A DNA stretch of 12,140 nucleotides from an uncultured Collinsella sp. Lineage in GTDB: Bacteria; Actinomycetota; Coriobacteriia; Coriobacteriales; Coriobacteriaceae. Within the stretch, counting starts at the first letter, position 1; each line of letters opens with the position of its first letter. The notes beneath the pieces were generated by a model. The model was given only the letters and a program-made list of their open reading frames with translations. It did no database searches and was not told where the DNA came from. Location of the stretch: positions 1 through 12,140 of the forward strand of contig URNI01000056.1 of NCBI GenBank assembly GCA_900549135.1, in the 5' to 3' direction. This document shows positions 7,032-12,140 of this stretch, in pieces. The translations under genes and the position numbers were made by a program.

Positions 7032-7072
7032 AGATAAAACCTGCCTAAATAACCATCCCTTTTTGGTAGGTT
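7032..7072 (+). repeat. REP-like hairpin repeat, copy 1
   Basis: AACCTGCC (7038-7045) pairs with GGTAGGTT (7065-7072) through eight pairs, one of them G-T. The element aligns almost end to end with the minus strand of 11929-11972: both share AGATAAAACCTGCC, then AAATAA, then TCCCTTTTTGG, then AGGTT, with a 2-base gap in the middle. It fills the space between the asp23 terminator and stop codon, and its last two bases overlap the TAA. Confidence 0.6.
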
Positions 7073-7592
7073 ACTCGTGCTGGCTGGCGTGGTGCTCGTA
7101 CTCCTCGGGGGTGATAACGTCCTCGATGCGCAGGTTGACGCCTGCAACCTCAAGGCCGGTCATTGCAGCCAAGCGCTCGGTGACGCGCGCCTTGACGTCA
7201 TCGAAAATTGCGGGCGCATAGGCGCCGTACTCGATGATGACCGAAATGTTGACGACCACGCGGTTGTCATCGGTGACCTCGACCGTCACGCCCTTGGTCA
7301 GATTTTCGGCACCAAACTGCTCCTGCACAAAGTGCATGAGGTTGCCCTTCATGCCCAACACGTGCGGCACCTCGCGAGTGGCCATGGCGACAATCTTCTC
7401 GATCACGCCGTTGGAATAGGTCAGCGAGTCCTCAGACTCGTCCGCTTCCTCGTCGTCCTCGTCCGCTTCGTCTTCGGACTCTGCCTCGACGAGTGCCTCG
7501 TCCTCGAGCGTTACGTCCTCCGCCTCGGCGGCGACGGCCTCGTTCGCCTCGAACTCGGTATCGGCTACATCGACCTTCGTGTTAAAAGCCAT
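7071..7592 (-). CDS. asp23: Asp23/Gls24 family envelope stress protein with long acidic N-terminus
   Basis: The protein is 173 residues. ATG 7592 follows a strong AAGGAGG five bases upstream. Residues 57-162 are the Asp23/Gls24 domain: YSNGVIEKIVAMATREVPHV, the TVEVTDDNRVVVNISVIIEYG strand pair, then VKARVTERLAAMTGLEVAGVNLRIEDV. In firmicutes Asp23 is an abundant cytosolic protein that lines the membrane through AmaP and responds to cell-envelope or alkaline stress. Residues 13-56 are dominated by Glu and Asp with no basic residue, an extension beyond the usual start of the family. It is the last gene of an operon: 44 bases after the DUF2273 stop and followed by a terminator. Confidence 0.92.
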   Translation of the reverse strand: MAFNTKVDVADTEFEANEAVAAEAEDVTLEDEALVEAESEDEADEDDEEADESEDSLTYSNGVIEKIVAMATREVPHVLGMKGNLMHFVQEQFGAENLTKGVTVEVTDDNRVVVNISVIIEYGAYAPAIFDDVKARVTERLAAMTGLEVAGVNLRIEDVITPEEYEHHASQHE

Positions 7593-7636
7593 GGTTCCTC
7601 CTTATGCCTGCCGCGGATGCGACAGTCGAATACATA

Positions 7637-8014
7637 TTAGCGGCCGCTAAACAGGCGCCCGAAGAAGTTGACGATGCCGTTTTCGCCATCACGAATCTGG
7701 CCAATCACGGCACCGATCAGTACAAAGAACGCGATCACGAGCGTATCCCACAGGCCCAGCGTAAGCACCAGCACAGCGAGGATAAAGCCAGCGACGGCGC
7801 CGAGCGTAGTGTTGGGATGGTGTACGGCGTAGCTCCAGATGGCAGCACCCGTGCCCTTGATGAGACCCATGGCCTCGTCAAAGTCGTTAGCGGCGTTGTC
7901 GTGCTGCTCGCTGGCCTCGGGTTTGATGTCGACGGCGTCGCTTGCCGGCGCGGCACTCTGATCGATCGTTAAGCGCGGCGTGCGGGCGATCTTGTCTTGA
8001 TTGGTATCACTCAC
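7637..8014 (-). CDS. DUF2273 family small membrane protein of the asp23 operon
   Basis: The protein is 125 residues from GTG 8014, which has GGAGG six bases upstream and overlaps the amaP stop by 8 bases. A longer open frame reaches 8215, but that part reads antisense-like Arg/Pro-rich sequence inside amaP. Two membrane helices (about 70-88 and 90-106) joined by LWD, then a short tail GQIRDGENGIVNFFGRLFSGR, match DUF2273, which is usually only about 60 residues. The first ~65 residues are an added polar cytosolic segment. DUF2273 genes sit between amaP and asp23 in firmicutes, and the product probably belongs to the same membrane assembly; its precise job is unknown. Confidence 0.87.
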   Translation of the reverse strand: MSDTNQDKIARTPRLTIDQSAAPASDAVDIKPEASEQHDNAANDFDEAMGLIKGTGAAIWSYAVHHPNTTLGAVAGFILAVLVLTLGLWDTLVIAFFVLIGAVIGQIRDGENGIVNFFGRLFSGR

Positions 8015-8552
8015 CGGAAACCTCCACGGTCTGGACGGTAGTCTTGGACGGCAAAAAGCGAACGCGCGCGGTCGTGCCTGGCGTGCCGAGCATGGTGTCG
8101 CAGGCCTGCTCAATACGCTGCTGCATCGCGGTGGCAAGAGAAGCAACGTCTTTATCATCGAGCGCGATGGCTTCGACCTTAAAACGGACGCGCGATTCGT
8201 CGGAACCCTGAACACGCGCCTCGATATGCTCGACCATCACGCGGTCATCGCGTTCGGCAGCAGCGCGGGCACACGAGGAGAGAGCCGCGAGCGTGACCTC
8301 GATATTGCGCTCCCCTGCCGGGTGCACGCAGGACGGTTCGCGGTGGGCGAACATCAGGCGGAAAAAACTCACCAGTACGCCAAGCGCCACAACGCCGGCA
8401 CACACTGTGACGACGATACGCGGCGCAGCGTCGCGCATCAGCAACATAAAGCGGTACGTATACGGTCCCCAAAACTGGCAGACAAGCGTACCCAGCGCCA
8501 CGATGGCGGCGGTAAGGTACACGATTGCTAGGGCTCGTTTGAGCACGCGCAT
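8007..8552 (-). CDS. amaP: AmaP, alkaline shock response membrane anchor protein
   Basis: The protein is 181 residues. ATG 8552 has AAAGGAGC five bases upstream. Two membrane helices, about 7-27 and 45-67, are followed by a cytosolic domain of ~110 residues that begins near RNIEVTLAALSSCARAAAE. This is the AmaP layout, where the C-terminal domain binds Asp23 and holds it at the membrane. It is the first gene of the operon amaP - DUF2273 - asp23; the stop overlaps the next gene's GTG, indicating translational coupling. Sequence similarity among AmaP proteins is low, so the call leans on topology plus operon context, which together are convincing. Confidence 0.85.
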   Translation of the reverse strand: MRVLKRALAIVYLTAAIVALGTLVCQFWGPYTYRFMLLMRDAAPRIVVTVCAGVVALGVLVSFFRLMFAHREPSCVHPAGERNIEVTLAALSSCARAAAERDDRVMVEHIEARVQGSDESRVRFKVEAIALDDKDVASLATAMQQRIEQACDTMLGTPGTTARVRFLPSKTTVQTVEVSGE

Positions 8553-8602
8553 GCGGCGCTCCTTTCGGATCTCGGTCCACAGAATGCAAAACGGTTCGCA
8601 TC

Positions 8603-8630
8603 ATTATAAAAGAGCCGGGTCCGGTGCCAT
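8603..8630 (-). promoter_or_regulatory. Promoter of the amaP operon, overlapping the yebC terminator
   Basis: On the minus strand ATGGCA (8625-8630, four of six) lies 16 bases before a perfect TATAAT (8603-8608). Start of transcription near 8596 gives a leader of about 45 bases to the amaP ATG. The -35 falls in the terminator loop and the -10 is fused to its T tract. Confidence 0.65.
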
Positions 8631-8649
8631 ACGCACGCGGATCCGGCTC
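8607..8649 (-). terminator. Intrinsic terminator downstream of yebC
   Basis: A 12-bp stem (8612-8623 with 8638-8649, one G-T pair) with a 14-base loop is followed on the minus strand by TTTT and then TATAATG. It ends the yebC transcript about 70-110 bases after the stop. Confidence 0.75.
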
Positions 8650-8694
8650 ATCTATTCCACGAGGCTTGCATGCTCGCTTCATTATGCCCAGATA

Positions 8695-8714
8695 TGCACG
8701 GCTTAACCCGTGCA
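8695..8714 (-). other. Small perfect hairpin just after the yebC stop
   Basis: TGCACGG and CCGTGCA form a 7-bp stem with a 6-base loop, 5 bases past the yebC stop. There is no T run, so it is not a terminator by itself. It might protect the 3' end of the message. Confidence 0.4.
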
Positions 8715-8718
8715 GGCG

Positions 8719-9525
8719 CTACTCCTCCTCGAGGGCAGCGATGACCTCGTCGGTCATGTCCATGGTGCTGTAAACATCCTGGACGTCGTCGAGCTCCTCG
8801 AGACGGTCGATGAGGCGCTGAACCTTCTTGGCGTCGGTACCGGAGACCTCGGTCGGGGTGGTCGGGACCATAGTGGTCTCGGAACCCTTGACCTGGATGC
8901 CCTGCTCCTCGAGTGCCTTGGAAACAGCCATGACGTCGTTGGCAGCGGTCCAGACGATCCACTCCTCGCCGGCGTCCTCGTAGTCCTCGCCACCGGCCTC
9001 GGCGATCGCCATCATAAACTCATCCTCGTCACCGGCAGCACCGTTGGCGATCATGGTCTCCTTCTTGGCGTTCTCGTCCAGGACCTCCTTGGCAACGACG
9101 ATCTGGCCCTTGCGCTCAAACTGGAAGGCGACGGAACCGGAGGTGCCCAGGTTGCCACCAGCGTGGGAGAAGGCGGAACGGACGTCGGCGGCGGTACGGT
9201 TGCGGTTATCGGTCAGGCAGTCGACGTAGACGGCGACACCGGCGGGACCGTAACCCTCGTACACGATGTTCTCGTAGACAGCGGCGTCGGCACCCGAACC
9301 AAATGCCTTGTCGATAGCGGACTTGATCTTGTCCTTAGGCATGGACTGAGCCTTGGCCTTGGCAACGGCAGCAGCGAGGCTGGCGTTGTTCTCGGGCAGC
9401 GGGTCGCCGCCGAGACGGGCAGCAACGGTGATGTTGCGGCTGAGCTTGGAGAAGAGGGCGGAACGCTTGGCGTCCTGCGCGCCCTTACGATGCTTGGTTG
9501 TGGCCCACTTAGAGTGTCCGGACAT
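8719..9525 (-). CDS. yebC: YebC/PmpR (TACO1) family protein
   Basis: The protein is 268 residues. ATG 9525 has AGGAG seven bases upstream. The start MSGHSKWATTKHRKGAQDAKR is the near-invariant YebC N-terminus. YEGYGPAGVAVYVDCLTDNRNRT (89-111) and AFSHAGGNLGTSGSVAFQF (118-136) are the other conserved blocks, and VQRLIDRLEELDDVQDVYST ends the third domain. The family was long annotated as a transcriptional regulator. More recent work describes it as a cytosolic ribosome-associated factor that helps translation of proline stretches. Compared with typical lengths of 240-250, there is an insertion of about 18 residues around 148-165 (DENAKKETMIANGAAG). It is apparently monocistronic, with its own terminator. 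The 199-base gap upstream (9526-9724) holds repeat-like sequence and no promoter I can defend. Confidence 0.95.
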   Translation of the reverse strand: MSGHSKWATTKHRKGAQDAKRSALFSKLSRNITVAARLGGDPLPENNASLAAAVAKAKAQSMPKDKIKSAIDKAFGSGADAAVYENIVYEGYGPAGVAVYVDCLTDNRNRTAADVRSAFSHAGGNLGTSGSVAFQFERKGQIVVAKEVLDENAKKETMIANGAAGDEDEFMMAIAEAGGEDYEDAGEEWIVWTAANDVMAVSKALEEQGIQVKGSETTMVPTTPTEVSGTDAKKVQRLIDRLEELDDVQDVYSTMDMTDEVIAALEEE

Positions 9526-9655
9526 ACGTGTCTCCTATCGGTTTCGACCTAAAGCCCAGCGCAGATGCTCGGGCAATATAAACAAACGTCGTTATGATAT
9601 ACCTACTAGCCTGCGAGATAAACCCCAAAATAAAGGCGTCGTGATGATGCAGCCC

Positions 9656-9724
9656 CTTGGTGCAAGGAGATCAGGCCTGTTTACGCCAATGTGGTGCAGA
9701 TTAAGCTGACCCCAATGCACCAAG
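9656..9724. repeat. Palindromic intergenic element next to the DUF6020 stop
   Basis: CTTGGTGCA (9656-9664) and TGCACCAAG (9716-9724) form a perfect 9-bp inverted repeat, and a third TGGTGCA lies inside at 9692-9698. The interior also holds CAGGCCTG (9672-9679) and CTGACCCC (9706-9713). The minus-strand reading GGGGTCAG beside a palindrome resembles REP elements associated with Y1 (RAYT) transposases in other bacteria; that link is by recall. It touches the stop codon at 9725. Confidence 0.5.
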
Positions 9725-11908
9725 TTAGGACCAGAGGAGGTCGCTGCGGGTGATCGTGGCGCCGATGGCAAAGGGCATGCAGGCGATGACCGGGTACAGG
9801 TAGCGCATGTAGGTCGAGCCGTTGCAGGGGCCGATCAGGCACACGGCGAGCACGCCCAGCAGCGGTATCCAGATAGCCAGCGCGCGCCACGAATGGCGGC
9901 GCAACAGGTAGACCACCACGACGATCATGATCCACACGTAGGTGGCCGAGCTCATGGTGAGCGAGATAAACGGGACGCGCTGCACCGCCACGCGATACAG
10001 GTTAATCAGGTGGTCGCACCACCGCACCGCCTTGCTATCGACCGGATGGAAGTCAAAGTACTTGAGGTTATCGGGCTTCGCCATGATCTCGGCACTGCGC
10101 GCCGTGCTGTAGACCCATGCGTCGCTAGCGCTCGGATAAAAATACCCATAGTAGTTATTGATGAGCGCCGAGATATAGCACCCGGGGTCCTTTTTGAACA
10201 TCTGCGCCCACACCTCAAAATAGGCCTTGATGTCCTCCTGCGAGGCGTACTCGTTAAAGCAATTTTTGACGGCATCCGACTTATCCGGGTTGTAACGGCG
10301 GCCCAGATTCTCGTACTTGAGCACACGGTCGATCACGGCACGCTCCTCGTCGGTCACCAGGCCGTCGCAGGGCGCCTCTACGATCGTGCCGTCCTCCTTA
10401 ACCGTAGGATTCACGCCCGAGTTAAGACCGTCGTGCTTTTGCACAAAACGCGCCGTCTGCTGGAACGGAATCGAAAGCACCTCGCGCTTGGAGCCGGGCG
10501 TGATGTCGTGCGCCGGCATAAAGACCTTGGTGAAGTACATATTAGAGACAAGACAAAGTGCCAGTACCGCAAGGATGCCAACCCAGCGCAAGCGCGGCAC
10601 GCGAATCGTGGGCGCAGCACTATCCTGCTTAGCTGCACGGCGAGCCGCATGCGTATCCCAGGCGCAAGACGCCGCCGCGATCACGCACGCCGCCAGCGGA
10701 AACACCAAGCCGCCGTTACGCAAAAACGTGGAACCCAGAGCACCCAGAACGAGCAGCAACCAGTCGTGGCGCGCAAAAAGAACGGGCCTGGGCTCGCCCA
10801 CGCGCTCGGCGTTCGCATCACGACGGGGCAGGCCGCAGGCAACGAGCTTGACGGTCTGCACCAGCAAAACCAAAAATGCATCGGCAAAGAACACGTCTTT
10901 GGTAAGCAGTGCCGCGTAGTTAGAGAACATCGGCATAAACGCAAAGAACAGCAGCGCCACGCCACGAACGGGCATGCTGACGCCAAACTTTCGTAGCGAC
11001 GAGATGGAATAGGCCATGCAGGCGGCCGTGATGACAAATTGGGCACAGGTGTAGATGGCAAGCCCCGCATTGGCGCTGTTGAATAGCGAAAGCCCCAGTT
11101 GCACACACGAGCCGATGATGGCCGTGTGCACCACCGGATGATGGCCGTTGAGCAGCACGTTGGGGTTAAGCAGGCGTAGGTAATCGCTCGTGCCGTTGGG
11201 GTAGTTGAACCATTGGCGGATCTGCGCGCCCGTATCTCCCATAAAGAGGCCGGGCAGCGAGGCGATAAGCGTGGGCGCCCAGACAATCATGAGCACAAGA
11301 AACGGCCCGACAAAGGGATGAACCGAGAGCACGGCGTGGGCAACACGCCACACGCGGCCAAAATGTGCCTCCGAAAACGGGATGCGGCGGGAGCTCAACC
11401 AATCCAAAAACTCAAAAGCCAGATAGAAGGCCACAATCGCCAGAAGCATCCAGCCCGCGCCGCCAATCCAGGCGCAGATAACGCGCGCTTTGTCGCCCAG
11501 CACAATCTCGGCCGAATCGGTAAGGTCGTAGCTACGGCCAAACACCATGCAAACGGCAAAGAACAGCGATGGCAGCACGACCGACGGGCGCCAAGCGTCA
11601 CCGCGGCCAAAGAACACATAGCGAAACGGCAGCGTGAGCAAACAGGCAAGTGCGAGCAGCATCACTGCGTCGGTATGGCCGGCAAACGAGAGAAGTACCT
11701 CGTAGCACACATAGAGCGTGCCCGTCGCCTTGGGGTCGATCGCCAGGACCGCGTTGCTCGACACCGGAGCGGGATCGATGGAAAACGCCGTGGTCGCCAG
11801 CAGGGCGAGCAAAAATGCGACGAGCGTCTGCTTGGCGGGATAGCGCTTAAACCAAACGATGCGGGCAGCGTCGCGCGCAGCCGTTGCGGAGAGGTCGGGA
11901 TCCTTCAC
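9725..11908 (-). CDS. DUF6020-type multipass membrane protein, possible GT-C-fold glycosyltransferase
   Basis: The protein is 727 residues from GTG 11908. AAAGG lies 11 bases upstream, rather far, but no better in-frame start exists nearby. About a dozen hydrophobic helices span residues 27-470. A large soluble region follows (about 480-640), containing NNYYGYFYPSASDAW and DFHPVDSKAVRWCDHL. A last group of helices ends in NGSTYMRYLYPVIACMPF. MGDTGAQIRQWFNYP (223-237) and HHPVVHT (256-262) fall in the first large loop. GT-C enzymes carry catalytic acidic residues there, so a lipid-phosphate-sugar transferase is a reasonable guess. DUF6020 is recognised by general look; its activity is not established. 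The gene stands alone and is bordered on both sides by palindromic repeats. Confidence 0.8.
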   Translation of the reverse strand: MKDPDLSATAARDAARIVWFKRYPAKQTLVAFLLALLATTAFSIDPAPVSSNAVLAIDPKATGTLYVCYEVLLSFAGHTDAVMLLALACLLTLPFRYVFFGRGDAWRPSVVLPSLFFAVCMVFGRSYDLTDSAEIVLGDKARVICAWIGGAGWMLLAIVAFYLAFEFLDWLSSRRIPFSEAHFGRVWRVAHAVLSVHPFVGPFLVLMIVWAPTLIASLPGLFMGDTGAQIRQWFNYPNGTSDYLRLLNPNVLLNGHHPVVHTAIIGSCVQLGLSLFNSANAGLAIYTCAQFVITAACMAYSISSLRKFGVSMPVRGVALLFFAFMPMFSNYAALLTKDVFFADAFLVLLVQTVKLVACGLPRRDANAERVGEPRPVLFARHDWLLLVLGALGSTFLRNGGLVFPLAACVIAAASCAWDTHAARRAAKQDSAAPTIRVPRLRWVGILAVLALCLVSNMYFTKVFMPAHDITPGSKREVLSIPFQQTARFVQKHDGLNSGVNPTVKEDGTIVEAPCDGLVTDEERAVIDRVLKYENLGRRYNPDKSDAVKNCFNEYASQEDIKAYFEVWAQMFKKDPGCYISALINNYYGYFYPSASDAWVYSTARSAEIMAKPDNLKYFDFHPVDSKAVRWCDHLINLYRVAVQRVPFISLTMSSATYVWIMIVVVVYLLRRHSWRALAIWIPLLGVLAVCLIGPCNGSTYMRYLYPVIACMPFAIGATITRSDLLWS

Positions 11909-11928
11909 AGTCCGAATAGCCTTTCTAG

Positions 11929-11972
11929 AAACCTGCCAAAAAGGGACAGGTTTATTTTGGCAGGTTTTATCT
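11929..11972 (-). repeat. REP-like hairpin repeat, copy 2
   Basis: Bases 11929-11941 pair perfectly with 11955-11967 (13 bp) around a 13-base loop that contains GGGACAGG on the plus strand, CCTGTCCC on the minus strand. On the minus strand it aligns with 7032-7072. It sits 20 bases before the DUF6020 start codon, and could also end transcription of the gene further upstream. Confidence 0.65.
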
Positions 11973-12010
11973 GGGGAAACGTTACGGTTCTGTCATCGTT
12001 GCCCGGCAAA

Positions 12011-12045
12011 ACCACCACAAAGGTGCCTGTCCCCTTTGTGGTGGT
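12011..12045 (+). repeat. REP-like hairpin with unrelated stem but the same loop core
   Basis: ACCACCACAAAGG (12011-12023) pairs perfectly with 12033-12045 (13 bp) around a 9-base loop; CCTGTCCC (12026-12033) spans loop and stem. It is in the opposite orientation to the hairpin at 11929-11972, 43 bases away. It lies 10 bases past the stop of the partial gene at the right edge, so it may also be that gene's terminator. Confidence 0.65.
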
Positions 12046-12054
12046 ATGTGGCGG

Positions 12055-12140
12055 CTAGGCGTCGAGGTAGATGCGCTGGGGACGGTTGCGGCGGAGGGCA
12101 AAGACGACGAGCGCCAGGCCCGCAATCACGAGTGGCAGAC
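12055..12140 (-). CDS. C-terminal end of an unidentified membrane protein (5' part beyond window)
   Basis: Only 27 codons and the stop are visible. They read as a hydrophobic helix, LPLVIAGLALVVFAL, followed by a basic tail RRNRPQRIYLDA and TAG at 12055-12057. The helix and Arg-rich end are typical of the last membrane segment of a polytopic or single-pass protein with a cytosolic C-terminus. The family cannot be told from this. Confidence 0.6.
   Translation of the reverse strand, partial: LPLVIAGLALVVFALRRNRPQRIYLDA

Noticed and set aside
8015..8215. Upstream extension of the DUF2273 frame
   Set aside because: It is an out-of-frame reading of amaP, rich in Arg and Pro; GTG 8014 has a good ribosome site.
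8710..9552. Long plus-strand open frame opposite yebC
   Set aside because: It is the antisense shadow of yebC in GC-rich DNA; the Gly/Val/Leu-rich product has no recognisable domain and the minus strand encodes an unmistakable YebC.
9893..10996. Plus-strand open frame of 367 codons opposite the DUF6020 gene
   Set aside because: Its His/Arg-rich composition is typical of antisense frames; it has no membrane segments or motifs, while the minus-strand frame is a coherent 727-residue membrane protein.
11213..12058. Plus-strand open frame crossing the DUF6020 start and the hairpin pair
   Set aside because: The Arg/His/Lys-rich antisense product runs through the REP-like repeats and has no family resemblance.

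Overview
The window is GC-rich chromosomal DNA from a bacterium with strong Shine-Dalgarno sites. The gene content, the long disordered or acidic extensions on ordinary proteins, and the DUF6020-type membrane protein suggest a gut actinobacterium of the class Coriobacteriia, perhaps Collinsella-like. That placement is inference from style and gene families, not a database match. I see no tRNA, rRNA, CRISPR array, complete insertion sequence or phage gene. No gene-free gap exceeds about 200 bases.

Layout. (1) At 1-2854 two hydrolase genes diverge: a YtcJ-type amidohydrolase, cut by the left edge (minus strand), and an M20D-type metallo-amidohydrolase (plus strand). A long perfect hairpin then separates the plus-strand gene from everything downstream, all of which is on the minus strand. 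(2) At 2961-5694 lies a cluster of small-domain membrane genes. Read in the direction of transcription these are a zinc-ribbon/Pro-Gln-rich/polytopic membrane protein, a zinc-ribbon/DUF4234 protein whose reading frame is broken near its 3' end, and a DUF2752 protein. The DUF2752 gene starts right behind the broken gene and carries a terminator-like hairpin inside its first codons. (3) At 5845-6867 is a YitT/DUF2179 membrane protein. (4) At 7071-8552 is a compact envelope-stress operon, amaP - DUF2273 - asp23, with a consensus -10 box embedded in the terminator of the gene upstream. (5) At 8719-9525 is yebC. (6) At 9725-11908 is a large DUF6020-type multipass membrane protein, possibly a GT-C-fold sugar transferase. 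It is followed by the last 27 codons of another membrane protein at the right edge.

How the genes fit together. The amaP/DUF2273/asp23 operon is the clearest functional unit: AmaP is the membrane anchor for Asp23, which coats the inner face of the membrane. The DUF4234 and DUF2752 genes look like a second translationally linked pair. The other genes appear to be single transcription units with their own terminators or promoters.

The best candidate for something undescribed is a family of short REP-like hairpins in the intergenic spaces. Two copies of one sequence lie at 7032-7072 and, on the other strand, at 11929-11972. A third hairpin at 12011-12045 has a different stem but the same CCTGTCCC loop, in the opposite orientation to its neighbour. 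A different palindromic element at 9656-9724 abuts the other end of the DUF6020 gene.
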